DNA of 64,000 nucleotides. It comes from Dipteris shenzhenensis. Taxonomy: Eukaryota > Polypodiophyta > Polypodiopsida > Gleicheniales. The translations under genes were made by a program, and so were the position numbers. The stretch lies in assembly GCA_047967505.1 (NCBI GenBank), contig CM106540.1. One strand, given 5' to 3'. Position 1 is the first letter of the stretch, and each line of letters opens with the position of its first letter. The notes beneath the pieces were generated by a model. The model had not been told where the DNA came from, did not search any database, and was given only the letters and a program-made list of their open reading frames with translations. Shown here piece by piece: positions 44,662 to 57,325 of the stretch.

Positions 44662-47134
44662 CCTTGCCTTCCGCTGAGGCATTGTGATTCTTGAGAGTGT
44701 GAGAGAGATTGTGAGATTGTGAGTTCTCTTGAGTGCTCTCCGTGAGAGTCCACTTCCGGTGAGAGTTCTTCATCCATCCTTTGTGAGAAAAATTCCATCC
44801 ATTGAGAGGAAATTTCCGTTCATATCTTAAGTTCTTTGTGAGGATTTCCATTCATCCTCCTTGAGAGTTTCTTCAAGAGAGAGAGAGAGAGAGAGAGACT
44901 CAGAGTCGTAAGGCATTGAGATACTTGTGAGATTCATTTGTGAGAGAAGTTTTTTTTTCTTCTCTCTGTGAGTCTGTGAGAGAGACCTATGGAGACCTCA
45001 GCTCCTTCAAGTTCATAGCTCATCAAGTGCAAAGTCTCCACAACCACCCAAACAAAAGGGCCACGAGCTCCAAATTGGTTGTCAACCCAGAGCTGTCGGC
45101 CCTACAACAGCAGCTCCCGTCTTCCAAGCGACCCTGCATCAAAGCTCTGGCATTGAAGGCTCCTTCAACGCCTTATCCCACAATGACCATCGACAGCTCT
45201 GCCTAACGGCCTACACGAACGCTTCAGCACCAAGCGACTTCAACAAGCTCTTCTACGATGACCTACCTTCAGTGCATACACTGAGAGCAGCTCCTGGTGA
45301 CTCACGGGCTCACCGACTCCAGCGCTACCGAATCCAAGCTGCTCTAGTCCATTGCCAAAGAATCGACTACTCAGGCTTCCCTACAACGAGGGCTCCATCG
45401 CCTTCTCTAGTGCATACAAGCCTCCTAAAACTCCTCGCAATTGCCAGCTAGCCGAGCTAAGCCCACGGCTCATGATAGCTCCTTCGCCATCATCAACGGA
45501 CCCTGCAAACTCCAACGAATGCTCATAGCTCCAACTGTGTCTGCAAACCAATGTAGAGGAGCACAAACGCCTCAAAAACAGCTGCAACGACTCCTACGAC
45601 CTGCTACGGGAGCTCCACAACCAGCGCTTCCTTGTGGAGGCTCCTTAACGAAAGGTGGGTTCTCGGCAACGAAGAATGACGCAGCCAGTTTCTCTACAAA
45701 CGAGCCCTCCAAGGTCTCCAGCGAACTCCGCCAGCTTGCCATCTATAGTCGCTAGATGATCTGGCTCTTCTTAGTAAACGGCTCCTAGGACCTCTAGTCG
45801 CGGCTCATGAGCCAGCTCCATAACCAACTGCAGAGCGGTCCATAGGCGGAGCTCCCTCGATGGCGGCTCCTCTAATTCGCTTCAACACAGCACACAGCCA
45901 ATGGGCTCGACGGCCGCCTCCATCAACGGAGAAGACGACAGAATCCCGAAGATTCCGTCAGAATCTTACATCACCATCGGAGCCACGTCATCAGCCTATC
46001 CACCTGCCACATCAGCAGCCCAGCTCAGTAGGACACATCATCACCGACACTGACATGTCACCTATTGCCACATCATCAGCCACGTCACAATTGCCACATC
46101 AGCTTGCCCACATCATCAAGCCACATCATCAGGCCACATCAGCATTGCCACATCACCTTGCTAACATCATCTGTGCCACATAAGCACTGCCACCTCAGTA
46201 GTCCAATCAGCACTGACCCCTGCAGGCACAGTCCCTTGCCAGGCACACTGTGCACACACTGCATGTGCACACTCCTGCCACCTCAGCACAGAGCTTCACT
46301 GGCACACCTCTTGCTAAGCACAGTGCCACATCATCACTGCATGTGACTCACAGTGACACATCATCATTGAGCACCATTTGCACCCCTTTTGCCCCTCCAC
46401 CTAGATCAAGTCGTATCTCTTGATCCAGGAAGAATTTGAGGGTGCTCCAAAAAGGAAAGTCGCTCGTTTTTTCGTGCTCTACGCGCTCGTCACATCACGC
46501 GCACACTTCGGTGCAAGTTGCCTCGTCGACAAAACCACTTCCTTCACGCACATTTGCCTCTACATCGACGCATCTGACCCAGCACATAAAAAGAACAAAA
46601 GAAAAGGAATTATTTGCTGCTCTTTCATCGATCGACGGTTGGTTTAGATCTAAATCAGAGTAGACTAGATCGCCATAGAGGGGACGCTTTGAATTTCCCC
46701 AAGTTGCCAATCTAAGCCATGCCCGAAATTCCCGACTAGTACCTACACGGAGTCAGTCCATACGCTCACATCCGATTTCACATCATTACATTACCTAAAA
46801 CCTTACGTTCATCGGTTCAGTGAGCAGACTTCAGAGTTCAGAGGCATTGCAGATTGATTCAGTGGGTAGATATCATTTGATTTCACACACACATGCCACC
46901 ATTGTAAAGCCTATTTGGCTATCTCACGGCATCGTGCACATCATTTTTTAGCCTTGTAAAGCCTCTTGGCTATTCCCGGCATCATTGCCTCAAGCCTTGT
47001 AACACAGGTTAGATCTTATTTACTGCAGTTCTATCTTCACCAACGGTACAGATATTTCACTTGGCATCTTTAGTGTATTTGCAGTTGATTCATACAGAGT
47101 TTTTCAGGACACTTTTGAGTACATTGTTTGCACC
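44662..47134 (+). other. Long leader of copia F
   Basis: About 2.5 kb before gag. It holds a GA microsatellite (44876-44898), a GC-richer stretch of alanine/proline-type frames (44940-45900) and a segment dense in CCACATCATCA / TGCCACATCA units (about 45960-46380). The first two parts have no match in copia E; the last part does (37150-37740). No domain was recognised in the open frames, including one of 107 codons across the CCACATCA units, whose apparent peptide repeats are dictated by the DNA repeat. Confidence 0.65.
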
Positions 47135-48230
47135 ATGTCGACTAGCAACCTCAATCTGGAGGCATCTGCTAAGTTAGACAACTCCAATTACGGTACATGG
47201 AAATACCGAATGGAGACCATTCTTGTGCTTCAGGACAATGGGAGTATGTCGATGGATCTATACCTAGACCATTGGCTGATGCAGCCACCAGTAGCTCTAC
47301 TCCATCTGTTGTCATAGCACTAGCAACGAGATCTACATCGAGATCTACATCTACACAAACAGTTTCCGCACCAGTAGCAGATCCTGCCATTGCTCGAGCT
47401 CAAGCAGAATGGGATAAGAAAGACAAGTATGCCTATCACCTGATCAAGCAGAATGTGCAAGATGTCATGCTAGGACAGCTCAACACAGTCAAGACATCAA
47501 AAGAAGCATGGGATATGTTTGTAGCTCTCTACGAGTCCAAGAACACATCCAGGATTCTCACCCTGAGAAACCAGATCAACCAGAGTTTTCGCAACAGCAG
47601 TGAAACCGGTCATGCTTATGTACTCCGCATCAAAGACTACAACAATCAACTTGCAGCAGTAGGAGAGACTATGAATCCCGCAGAAATGGTTCAAGTAATC
47701 CTAAATGGACTAGGAGAAGGATATGAGAATCTAGTCCAGAGTATTGCCATCCAACGGCAAATTCCAACACTGGAAGAACTTCAGTCAGTTCTACTTGGTG
47801 AAGAACTCAGGACTCGGGCCATTCAAGCACGTAAAGGTCATTCTAATGATCAGGCATTCACAGCTTCAGACAGAAGTAGAGGCAAAGGCAGAAACAAAGG
47901 TAGATCATGCCAGAAAAGTGGTCATCATCAACAAAATCAAAGTCAGAATCAGCATCAGCACCAGCATCATCCTCAGCAACATCAAAACCAGCAAAGAGGA
48001 AATCATTCCAACCGAGGAAGATTCCAAGGACGAGGGAATGCATCCATCAATGTGTCAAACATCCAGTGCAACTACTGTCACAAGTTTGGACACTATGAAA
48101 GAGATTGCCGCAAGAAGCAATATGACCAAGGCGGTCAATCCACGAGGGAATTCCCGAGGAAGAGGAAATCATCATGGTGGACATTCTAGTCACAGTCATT
48201 TTGAAAATGAACATGGAAATATGTTTCTTG
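47135..48230 (+). pseudogene. Copia F gag, frameshifted
   Basis: Starts MSTSNLNLEASAKLDNSNYG. One A is missing from an AAA run near 47240 compared with copia E, which throws the reading frame out after codon 35. The correct frame resumes (QWEYVDGSIPRPLADA) and runs to about 48130, through AWDMFVALYESKNTSR, MVQVILNGLGEGYENL and the zinc knuckle CNYCHKFGHYERDC (48070-48112). A second frameshift near 48140 leads to the protease. Gag would form the particle shell and bind RNA. Confidence 0.85.
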
Positions 48231-51200
48231 CAAGTGAGCAATTGCATCAGACTGATACAATGCACCTAGACAATGCACCTAGACACTGATTTCCATCCCA
48301 AAGAGGATTTCAGCTATCAAGTCGACCAAGTGGAACAGGATCCTTGGTACATCGACAGCGGTGCATCATCTCATATGACAAATCAACAGGAATGGTTCAC
48401 AGAAATGAAGCCATTAGAAGGTCAAAAGAATGTCATCTACACAGCAGACAATACACCGAATCCAGTTCAAGGGACAGGTGTTATCCCTATGAACAATTTC
48501 ACTGGTACAAAAGGATTAGTCAAAGATGTGCTCTATGTTCTGAAGCTCAGCAAGAACCTTTTGTCAGTAGGTCAAATGACGGAACACAACTACAAAGTCA
48601 TCTTTGACGGTGATGAATGCACTATCAGAGACAAATCCAAAAGAGGTCAGCTAGTAGCAAAAGGTGTCAAGGAAGGACGCTTATACAGGATGCTAGCTAC
48701 AGTACTAGATAAGCATGCCATGTACGCTCAAATGCAATAGATGCCACTATCTGCAAAATGGCACAAGAGATATGGTCATGTCAACTTCAAGTACTTGTTA
48801 GATCTCACGAATCAAAATATGGCAATTGGGATCCCGAAGCTACAGTTTCTTGGAAAGGTTTGTGAAGCATGCTGCTTCGGCAAACAAAAGCGAACCAACT
48901 TTATCAGAAGTACCTCTCGTGCACGAGGTATTCTTGATTTGATTCATACAGATGTATGGGGTTATGCCCAGACCCGCAACATCAATGGTTCACTTTATTA
49001 CTTGACCTTCATCGACGACTACAGCAGATATTGTTGGGTCTACTTTCTGAAAGAGATATCTGAAGTGTTTGCCAGATTTCAAGAATTCAAAGCCATGGTA
49101 GAAAACCAAACAGGCAGAAAGATCAAGGTCATGAGATCAGACAGAGGAGGTGAATACATGTCTTCAGCATTCATGAACTTTTGCAAAAATCATGGCATTC
49201 GAAGACAATTCACATGTGCAGATACTCCTCAGCAAAATGCAAGAGCTGAAAGGAAGAATGGGACTTTAGCAGACAGTGCTAGAGCAATGCTTAGTGAAAA
49301 GCATCTTCCGAATCAGTATTGGGCAGAAGCAATAGCTACAGCTAACTACTTGCTTAATCGGCTTCCTACCGAACTGATACAAGGTATGACTCCTTATGAA
49401 GCATTCACTGGACGCAAGCCACGCATTGGGCATCTCCGCATATTTGGTTGCATAGCATATGCCCACATACATGATGATCATCGCAAGAAATTGGATGCGA
49501 AGTCACGCAAATGCATCATGGTTGGCTACAGTGAAGAAAGCAAAGCATACAAATTGTATGATCCCATCAACCGCAAAGTCATTATCTCCAGAGATGTAAT
49601 CTTTGATGAGGAATCAGAATGGAAAACCTCACCTACACAGGAGATAGAAGCATCAACTTCACAGTCATCTACAGAACAGGTTGATGAAGAAGAGCAAGAA
49701 TTGCCAGCAACACCCCAAGCAGCGCCACAGCAGCTCAGACGGTCTACTAGGGAAAGCAGACCACCAGCCAGATTGACATATGCTCAGAAAGGCAAAGCAA
49801 TTTAGGTGGAAACCACCAACTATGCTCTTATGACTACCATCATGGCTACAGAAGAGCCAGTGTACTTCGAAGACGCAGTAGACAAGCCCGAATGGCAAAC
49901 TGCTATGAATGAAGAAATGGATGCTTTGTATAAAAATAACACTTGGGAATTATGCGACCTTCCACCAGGAAAGAAGGCCATAGCCAACAAATGGGTATAC
50001 AAAGTGAAGTACAATCCAGATGGGAGTATTCAGAGATACAAAGCCAGATTAGTTGCAAAAGGATTTGCACAACAATATGGCCAAGATTATGATGAGACTT
50101 ATGCTCCAGTAGCAAAGATGGATTCCATACGGTTCCAGCCGGTTATGTTGAACCAGGAAAGGAGAACAAGGTTTGCCATCTCAAGAAAAGTCTCTATGGC
50201 TTAAAGCAAGCACCCAGAAGTTGGTACAGCAGAATTGATAAGTATTTTGCTGATCTGGGATACATGAAGTCCAATGCAGATCATACTCTCTACTACAAAG
50301 TTCAAGGGGACGACATTACTATTGCACTTTTGTACGTAGATGATCTGATTGTGACAGGAAGCAAGGATAGCTTCATCAGAAAACTAAAACAAGACTTATC
50401 TGCAGAGTTCGACATGAAAGATCTTAGACTTATGCACTATTGTCTTGGAATTGAGTTCTGGAGAGATTCAGATAGCACATTCATGAGTCAGCTCAAGTAT
50501 GTTGACAGTCTCCTGAAGAAGTTTCATATGGCAGATTGCAAGATTGCAGCCACTCCCATGGAACAGAGTTTGAAACTTACTAAAGATTCAGAAAAGCCTA
50601 CAGTCAATGATAGATACTACAGGCAACTCATTGGATCTCTTATATATCTGACAATCACACGGCCAGATATTTGTTATGCAGTAAGCTCACTAGCACAATT
50701 TATGGCAAATCCAAAACAGTCTCACTGGAATGCAGCCAAAAGAGTCTTGAGATACATCAGAGGTACAAGACAGTTTGGGATAGAATACAGAGGAAGTCAT
50801 CCACGGTTGCATGGATACTGTGACAGTGACTATGCTGGAGATAATGAGACCAGGAGATCGACACAGGGATATGCATTTTTCCTTGGTCAAGGTGCTATAT
50901 CATGGTTGTCAAACAAACAACCAACTGTTTCTTTGTCCTTGACTGAAGCAGAATATAGAGCACTCACTACATGTGCATGTGAGGCTATATGGCTCAGAAG
51001 ACTATTGTCAGAAACAGATTACTTTGATGAGTCAAAGCCAACAACAATATACTGTGATAATCAATCGGCTCAAGCATTGGCCAAAAATCCAGTATATCAC
51101 TCCAGGACAAATCACATTGATGTCAGAGAGCACTTCATCAGAGAAAGAGTGTTACTTGGTGCCATCACACTGTAGCATTGTGATAGCAAAGAAAATGTTG

Positions 51201-51300
51201 CAAACATCTTTACCAAACCACTCGGTAAAGAGCTATTCGAGAAACACCGACTAGCTCTTGGTTTGATGCAGAGGAAGGACATTCCCATTAAAGGGGTGTG
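48231..51300 (+). pseudogene. Copia F pol, nearly complete but with an RT deletion
   Basis: Protease: DPWYIDSGASSHMTNQQEW (48340-48396). A TAG at 48738 separates it from integrase (48741-49805: KWHKRYGHVNF, THTDVW-type HTDVWGY, FIDDYSR, PQQNARAERKN), which is otherwise open. Another TAG at 49803 precedes RT: NKWVYKVKYNPDGS, then a deletion at about 50130 that removes the VKNAF region. RT resumes frameshifted before LYVDDLIVTGS (50333-50365) and runs into RNase H (HGYCDSDYAGDNETRRS, TIYCDNQSA). A TAG at 51173-51175 cuts the tail before NIFTKPLGKELFEKHRL. A short tandem duplication lies near 48270 (TGCACCTAGACA). Confidence 0.88.
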
Positions 51301-51375
51301 ATGGAATGTAATGCTCAGTCCTTCTTCGATTCCCCAGAATCATCATCTTGAGGGAAGGCCTACTTCATGATGTTG

Positions 51376-51389
51376 ATCTTGAGGGAAGG
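51376..51389 (+). other. Polypurine tract of copia F
   Basis: ATCTTGAGGGAAGG next to the 3' LTR. The same 14 bases occur 29 bp upstream (about 51345-51358), a duplicated tract. Confidence 0.7.
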
Positions 51390-51648
51390 TGTTGAGAGTT
51401 CACGCTCAACATCATGTGATCATGTGTGCATAGCACCATCACGTGATCATATGTGCATAGCACTAATCTTATAGAGTGCTATAAAGGAAAGGGTTAGATC
51501 CCCTACCCCTAACCCTAAAAGGGTTTGTATATATTCTATTTTTTCAACTAATTCTAGTGTACAGTTAGTCATTTTTGTGGTGTGCTCTCTAGCTGTGCCC
51601 TCTCTCCTCATCTCCACTCTTCTCCTCTCCCCTCTTCATATTTTGTCA
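51390..51648 (+). repeat. 3' LTR of copia F
   Basis: 259 bp, close to identical with 44389-44647, ending TTTTGTCA. Followed by target duplication TAAAC and the rest of the gypsy D LTR. Confidence 0.92.
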
Positions 51649-52411
51649 TAAACTAGAGAGAGATGGACTCAAGAGTCTACATAAGAGAATAAAAAAAGGG
51701 AGAGAAGGCTCATGGAAGAGGCTTGAGGAGACTAGAGCTATAGCAACATGAGGCCTAATGGTGGAAGAGATGATGAACAAGGGAGAGGAGGGCTCCTTTT
51801 ATAGAGATTTTGTCACCCTCCTCAGCCCATTCACAATTGCTGCCTGTACACTCCTTTCCCCATCGATCACATAAGCTCGTATGTCACCATCCATGTCCTT
51901 TTTGGCTACTCTTGCCATGTGTCCCATCAAAAGATGCTCAAGACTCTTAAAATATTGAGAAAGTCAACAGTCTCCCCACATGGAGCCCATAGGGACCCTC
52001 TCTTTTCCATATGTCCACATCCTCCTTATTCCACATAGGAATTCTAGAAGGATTCCTCTTGACTCCACACTCCTCCACATACCTTCCACACACTTAGCAT
52101 GTGATCTCTCTTATATTATCGGAACACATGGACATGAGCCCACCTCTTTATATGACTTACTCTTCCTATTTTCTAAAAATCCCATGAAATCCCATACACA
52201 AATAACTCTCACCCCATACTAAGGCATATATAATTCATACCTATGGTATTTACAATGATCCATTCCACTCATCCTCTCAATCCCATGCAATATTTTAGAA
52301 AATAGAAATAAGTGAAAGCCGCTAGGCTATCACTTGATACTCAAACTCTTATCAAACATAGAAGAAAACAATACCAATGCCAAATAAAAAATATCAATTT
52401 TTGGCATCACA
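51649..52411 (-). repeat. 3' LTR of gypsy D, inner segment
   Basis: Continues from 44388 and ends GGCATCACA, i.e. the LTR starts TGTGATGCC on the coding strand. It includes the conserved TATA box (51796-51803, complement of TATAAAAG). Confidence 0.88.
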
Positions 52412-52432
52412 TCTTTCCCCCCCAGTAGATCC
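52412..52432 (-). other. Polypurine tract of gypsy D
   Basis: On the minus strand a run of GGGGGGGAAAGA immediately before the 3' LTR, matching element C. Confidence 0.8.
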
Positions 52433-52439
52433 TCTCTAG

Positions 52440-53587
52440 TGACAGAGAGGGTCTGCTGGCCCTCAAGGTGGTCAAGCATAGAAGAACTTAAGGCAATACT
52501 CATTGGTGTGTTTGGGTATCACCATGCCATCAACATCCTCAAGCTGATAGGTTCCATTCGTGAACTTCTTTTTAACTCGATATGGTCCCTCCCATCAGCC
52601 AATAAACTTTTTTTCTAGCCGCTTGTCCAGACGGCTATCAAATCTCATGACCAAATCTCCTGCAATATCTTTCTTCTTGTGTAATTTGGTGTCAAAATGG
52701 TCCTTATGCCCTTTTTGAGAAGCTTTAAAGTTTTGTGAGGCGTGTAATCTGCATTCATCCAAGGCTTCTAGCTGTACCAAGCATTGAGCATAGGCATCCT
52801 CCTGTCCTTCTTTTCTTGCAACAGCAGTGCGAAGACTATGTATCTCCGATTCAATGGGCAAAATGGCTTCTATTCCATACACTAGTTGGAATGGTGTAAA
52901 CGCAATAGCTAGCTTATGTGTGGTTCTGTAAGCCCATAAAACTTTTGCCAAGTGCCTATCCCAATGCCTTTTCTTGGTGTCTACAAGCTTTCCCATTGAA
53001 TTGCACAAAAATTCGTTTGTTTTCTCAACCAAGCCATTACATTGGGGATAGTATGGCGTGGACATGCTATGATTTATCTTTAGCTTATGCACCACATCTT
53101 CAATTAGTTCATTTCTAAAAGAGGTTCCTCCATCAGTGAGAATTTCCAAAGGACAACCAAAGCGTGAACAAATTTGATCAAAGAGAAATTTTGCAACTGT
53201 GCTTTTGACTGTGGCCTTGGCCTCTGCCCACCGAGTCGCATAATCTATGGCCACCAATAAATAATGCTTTCCCTGAGATGAGCGAGGGAGTGGTCCCACA
53301 AAGTCCAACCCCCACCTCTCAACTGGTCCATATGCTAGAATAGGCTTCAAGGGCCTAGGAATCAACTGTCACCTTCTAAACTTTTGGCATAACTTTTGGC
53401 ATACTTTACAACTTTGACACCATTCATATACATCCTTATGGAGGTGTGGCCAAAAGTAACCTGCATTAAGAATTCTCCTAGTTGTGCTCATTGAAGCGAA
53501 ATGACCGGAGCATTCATGACACATTTCTAGGATTCTCCTGTTCTCCATGGGATGGACCACTCGATGGAGCGCCTTGTCTTTTCCCAA
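52440..53587 (-). pseudogene. Gypsy D integrase
   Basis: The zinc-binding domain is at 53587-53369 (CHECSGHFASMSTTRRI, YFWPHLHKDVYEWC, CKVCQ). After a frameshift the core follows (53365-52595) with the three catalytic acids: WGLDFVGPLP, ILTDGGTSF and NGLVEKTNEF. A C-terminal part follows (VYGIEAILPIESE, LRLDKRLEKKFIG). A TGA then interrupts WEGPYRVKKKF..GTYQLEDVDG and the tail shared with element C. It would insert element DNA into the genome. This is the part element C lacks. Confidence 0.88.
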
Positions 53588-53593
53588 TTATCA

Positions 53594-53760
53594 CATCAAC
53601 CACAGATACATCATCACCAACATCTATATCTACCTTTTCAATAATAGGAATGGCACTTTTCTTCTTTTTCTTCTTTGACACTCTTGTGCTTGCTATCTTT
53701 CCCCATTCTTTCCATAGTTTTGGAGACAAAGCAATTGACCAAAGGTGATATGAGCTTCCT
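53594..53760 (-). pseudogene. Gypsy D protease stub and deletion junction
   Basis: Reads LSPK-type MSPKLWKEWGKIASTR, then IPIIEKVDIDVGDDVSVVDV, as in element C, and breaks off just before the catalytic D-G-G. The next residues already belong to the sequence before the integrase zinc finger. About 2.4 kb (rest of protease, RT, two RNase H) are missing relative to C. A run of six lysines is an expansion of the three in C. Confidence 0.8.
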
Positions 53761-53896
53761 TTTCTTTAAGGTCGGACAACAAGTCATAGCTTCTAATGCC
53801 TTGTCCTAAAGGAAAGTCTGACAGGCTAATTCTCCTTCTAGGTGCCTTCTTTTTCTTACTACGATGTTCCTCTTCCTGATGTTCCTCATCTACTTC

Positions 53897-54776
53897 TTAC
53901 TTGCTTTCTTCTTCTTCTTTTGCTTTACCACGCCCCCGTTTAGCCATCATTGCCTCTTTTTCCTCATCCCCTAAAGAAGCTTCTAACAAGGATACTTGTT
54001 TTTCTTCTTTCTTTTTCAATCTAGGACACTCGAGGTGATAGTGACCTTTTTCATTACATTCATAGCAAGTGACCCCACTCTTATCTGAAGGCCTATCTTC
54101 ACTCTTTGGTGCTCTAGGTTGTTGTGCATTAACCAAATGCAATTTTAAATCAACAACCTTTGCCATCAATTGGGAGATATTATGATCTAACTCAGAGGAA
54201 TTTGGTACTTGAGGAGTGCCCATTACTCCACCTTAGAAGTTGAAGGTGTTAAAGACACAAAAGAGGATTCGATCTTTAGAGAAGCTTCTTTCTTGGTCGC
54301 AATGCGAAGTGCCTCCATGTATGTTGTTGGATCTTTACTCATTACTTTTGAGCAAAGACGACGAGGCTCTAAAGCCATAACAAATTTGCTCATCTTTAAG
54401 TGCTCCATCCTTGAGAGACTTTGAGGGGCCGATGATGTAACAAAGCTACCCTTTCATACTTTGTCTATCGGATTGCCAATGCAGAGACCATCTCACCCTC
54501 TCCTTGATAGAACTGGTCCAATTGCAACATCAAAGCATTTGGCAACTCCACTACCCCAAATCTCTACTTCATTGCAGCCACCACTTGGTTCTAGTCCTCC
54601 TTGGTAGAGTCCAGCAAGGCCTCATGCCGACTCAAGGCTACACCTTTAAGAAAATCATGCAAAATCTCCGCCTGAACCATCCAGAAAGCCGGTATCCTTG
54701 AACAAAATCTCAAAGATAAGACTCCAGGTCTTCCCCTTGGGTCTCTCAAAATACTAGAATCTTCATCATGATGAAA
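53897..54776 (-). pseudogene. Gypsy D gag, decayed
   Basis: Counterpart of 28324-29121. It shows GVALSRHEALLDSTKEDW, MEHLKMSKFVMALEPRR and the zinc knuckle CYECNEKGHYHLEC (54035-54075). From the knuckle it reads without a stop into the protease-side basic region (LLEASLGDEEKEAMMAKRG), supporting a Gag-Pol fusion frame. Stops and shifts near 54750, 54590, 54440 and 54223. Confidence 0.82.
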
Positions 54777-54829
54777 CACAAAAAGTAAACACCAAGATCC
54801 AAATAATATCCCAAACAACATCCCATAGA

Positions 54830-55338
54830 GCCTTAGTATACCAAGACCAACTTATTATGCATAACCACTTGTTGAAAACCCTCCACAATGTGATCCTCAA
54901 CAAAATCTTCAAAAATAACTGACCAACCAGCACCATGAAAACATAGTGTATACATGCATTCAAGAGTCACCCTTCTCACAATTGGAAGTGCACATAACAG
55001 CTTCAAGATATTGTACTCTTCATCATTTGCATAGCAAAAGAAGTTGAAAGCATTGAGGATCACCACTCCACCGTTATAGTCAAAAAGTACCCAAAGACTC
55101 AACTCTTCTTCACACCAAGCTGCCAGTGCATGAAACAATCCCCAATCTATCATTGTGCCTGCTCCTGGCATTGTCGATTCACCAACATATTCAAGAGTGC
55201 AAACATAAAGAATATGATCATAATGACCGTGTGAATAGCTTGAGCATCACCTTCACAATCTTCTAGTTCTCTTAAGCGGGTTGCAATCTCTTCTAACGGA
55301 GTTCTTCCAGGCATCTTCTTTATCACATCAGAAAGCAC
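54830..55338 (-). pseudogene. Pre-gag frame(s) of gypsy D
   Basis: Two frames corresponding to 27735-28247 in element C. The longer one (55171-54833, 112 residues) is fully open and about 90% identical to its partner over the shared part. It includes MIDWGLFHALAAWCEEELSL and ends DGFQQVV-type EGFQQVVMHNKLVLVY. Function unknown. Confidence 0.5.
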
Positions 55339-55418
55339 ATGCCTATACTAGGCATAACATGCAATCAAGTACACCCAAGATCATTTAGTAAGGTGGGATG
55401 AATCCAATACCAAACATA

Positions 55419-55434
55419 CCCGGCATCTCCACCA
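55419..55434 (-). other. Candidate primer-binding site of gypsy D
   Basis: TGGTGGAGATGCCGGG on the minus strand, five bases from the LTR end, with one base different from element C. Confidence 0.6.
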
Positions 55435-55439
55435 AAAGA

Positions 55440-57325
55440 TGTGACATGAAGTTGGGGGTAATGAAACTTCATGCACCTCTTAGCTTCCTGCTCTTCCTAA
55501 TGTTAATAATAGAGATCCTTAACACTTGCAAAGAGAGATGAAGAAAATATTTTCATGCAAAGAAAACCACAACATATCTTTCTCCTTGCTTCCCTTAGAG
55601 GAGAATGAATATGGTAACATCCCAAGTGACATTGTAGTCCAGCATCGGGAGAAGAAAAGGATCTACAGAGGCCATTATCTCACCAAGCCGATTGGCGCCA
55701 AAGAGAAGAGCGATGCATTGTTGGAAGAAGATCTTTTGGCTCAACATGACATGAACTGATATATATCTATAGGCTTGAAGGGGCTGATTTGGGTGGATGG
55801 GTAAATTCTGGGGAAACATGGCACCTCCTTCACAGAAGCCTCTAGAAATGGCTCAAAATCATTCTACAAACTGCTAGAAAACATAGAAGTCTATAACTTC
55901 CACCAAAAAACTGATATTAGAAATTAAAGTACATATATGGATGTGCCTTGAAGTGAGCTTCCTATTGATATAAGTTTCGTTGAAAATAGATAACCGGTTG
56001 AAGAGATATAGATAGTTTACTGAAAGGGGGTAAAAACTACCATAGAAATAAAGTCATACACAAAGACTCATAACTTCTTGTTCTAGGCCCAATGCAAAAA
56101 ACTAATTACATGGGAGGGAGACCTTAAAGAGAGCTTCGTGCTGATATATGTTTCATTGAAATCGAACCATCAAGGAGAAAGTTATAGGCCAAATACTAAT
56201 AGGGGGTCTAACTGCTATATTAATTGTGCCATCTACCCATGCAGATTTCACCTAAGCAAACTAGTCCCTCAAGGCTCCACAACTATCAACGATCCAATAC
56301 CCCTAAAATTTGCCTAAAAGAGAGGAAGAACCTTGTATGGTGGCTCGAGAAACAGATGGACCATGTGTGCACAGTGAGCGGCCAAACAAGAACTACTTTA
56401 GAGACTTGAATAGAGAGAGAAAAGAACATAGGAATGGAGAAACGGAATGGAGACTCAAGGAAAATGATAAGAAGTGACTTTCATTGCCATGATAGTAAGA
56501 CTCCACTCAAAATACTATAAACACAAGGGAGAAGAAGAGGTTTCATACATACAAGAGGGAGTGGAAGCTCCAAGACTACTCATAGAGAGAGAATAAACTA
56601 GAGAGAGATGGACTCAAGAGTCTACATAAGAGAATATCTACAAGAGGGAGAGAAGGCTCATGGAAGAGGCTTGAGGAGACTATAGCTACAGCAACATGAG
56701 GCCTAATGGTGGAAGAAATGATGAACAAGGGAGAGAAGGGCTCCTTTTATAGAGAATTTGTCACCCTCCTTCACCCATTTACAATTGCTGCCTGTAGATC
56801 CATCCATGTCCTTTTTGGCTACTCTTGCCATATGTCCCATCAAAAGATGCTCAAGACTCTTAAAATATTTGAGAAAGTCAAGAGTCTCCCCACATGGAGC
56901 CCATAGGGACCCTCTCTTTTCCATATGTCCACATCCTCCTTATTCCACATAGGATTTCTAGAAGGATTCCTCTTGACTCCACACTCCTCCACATGCCTTC
57001 CACACGCTTTGCATGTGATCTCTTTTATATTATTGGAACACATGGACATGAGCCCACCTCTTTATATGACTCACTCTTCCTATTTTCTAAAAACCCCATA
57101 ATATGCCATACACAAATAACTCTCACCCCATACCAAGGTATTTATAATTGATACCTATGGTATTTACAATGATCCATTCCACTCATCCTCTCAATCCCAT
57201 ACAATATCTTAGAAAATAGAAATAAGTGAGAGCTGCTAGGCTATCACTTGATACTTAAACTCTTATCAAACATAGAAGAAAACAATACCAATTCCAAATA
57301 AAAAATATCAATTTTTGGCATCACA
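55440..57325 (-). repeat. 5' LTR of gypsy D (full length, 1886 bp)
   Basis: Bounded by TGTGA and TCACA. It carries the TATA box at 56744-56751 (complement). It is the reference from which the truncated LTRs of C and the interrupted LTR of D were mapped. Confidence 0.88.

Larger units (their letters stand above)
44389..51648 (+). mobile_element. Ty1/copia element F, complete ends, inserted in the gypsy D LTR
   Basis: 7.26-kb element with 259-bp LTRs differing at about four positions and a TAAAC target duplication (44384-44388 and 51649-51653). Removing it restores the gypsy LTR as seen at 56580-56610. It has an initiator-Met primer site, an unusually long leader (about 2.5 kb), gag, protease, integrase, RT and RNase H. 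A one-base loss in gag, several stops and a deletion in RT make it non-autonomous. It is the youngest element of this block. Confidence 0.93.
43298..57325 (-). mobile_element. Ty3/gypsy element D (Tat-like), lacking RT and RNase H
   Basis: Minus-strand copy of the element C family. It has a full 5' LTR (55440-57325), primer site, pre-gag frame, gag, the first part of protease, then directly the zinc-binding and core parts of integrase. A polypurine tract and a 3' LTR interrupted by copia F follow. The deletion between protease and integrase removed RT and both RNase H domains. Its right LTR end (TCACA) joins the LINE cleanly at 57325. The outer end of its left LTR is missing. Confidence 0.9.

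Noticed and set aside
46420-46663. Two overlapping 75-codon frames in the copia F leader
   Set aside because: Also present as broken frames in copia E (36883-37110); no domain, and the two frames overlap in different phases.
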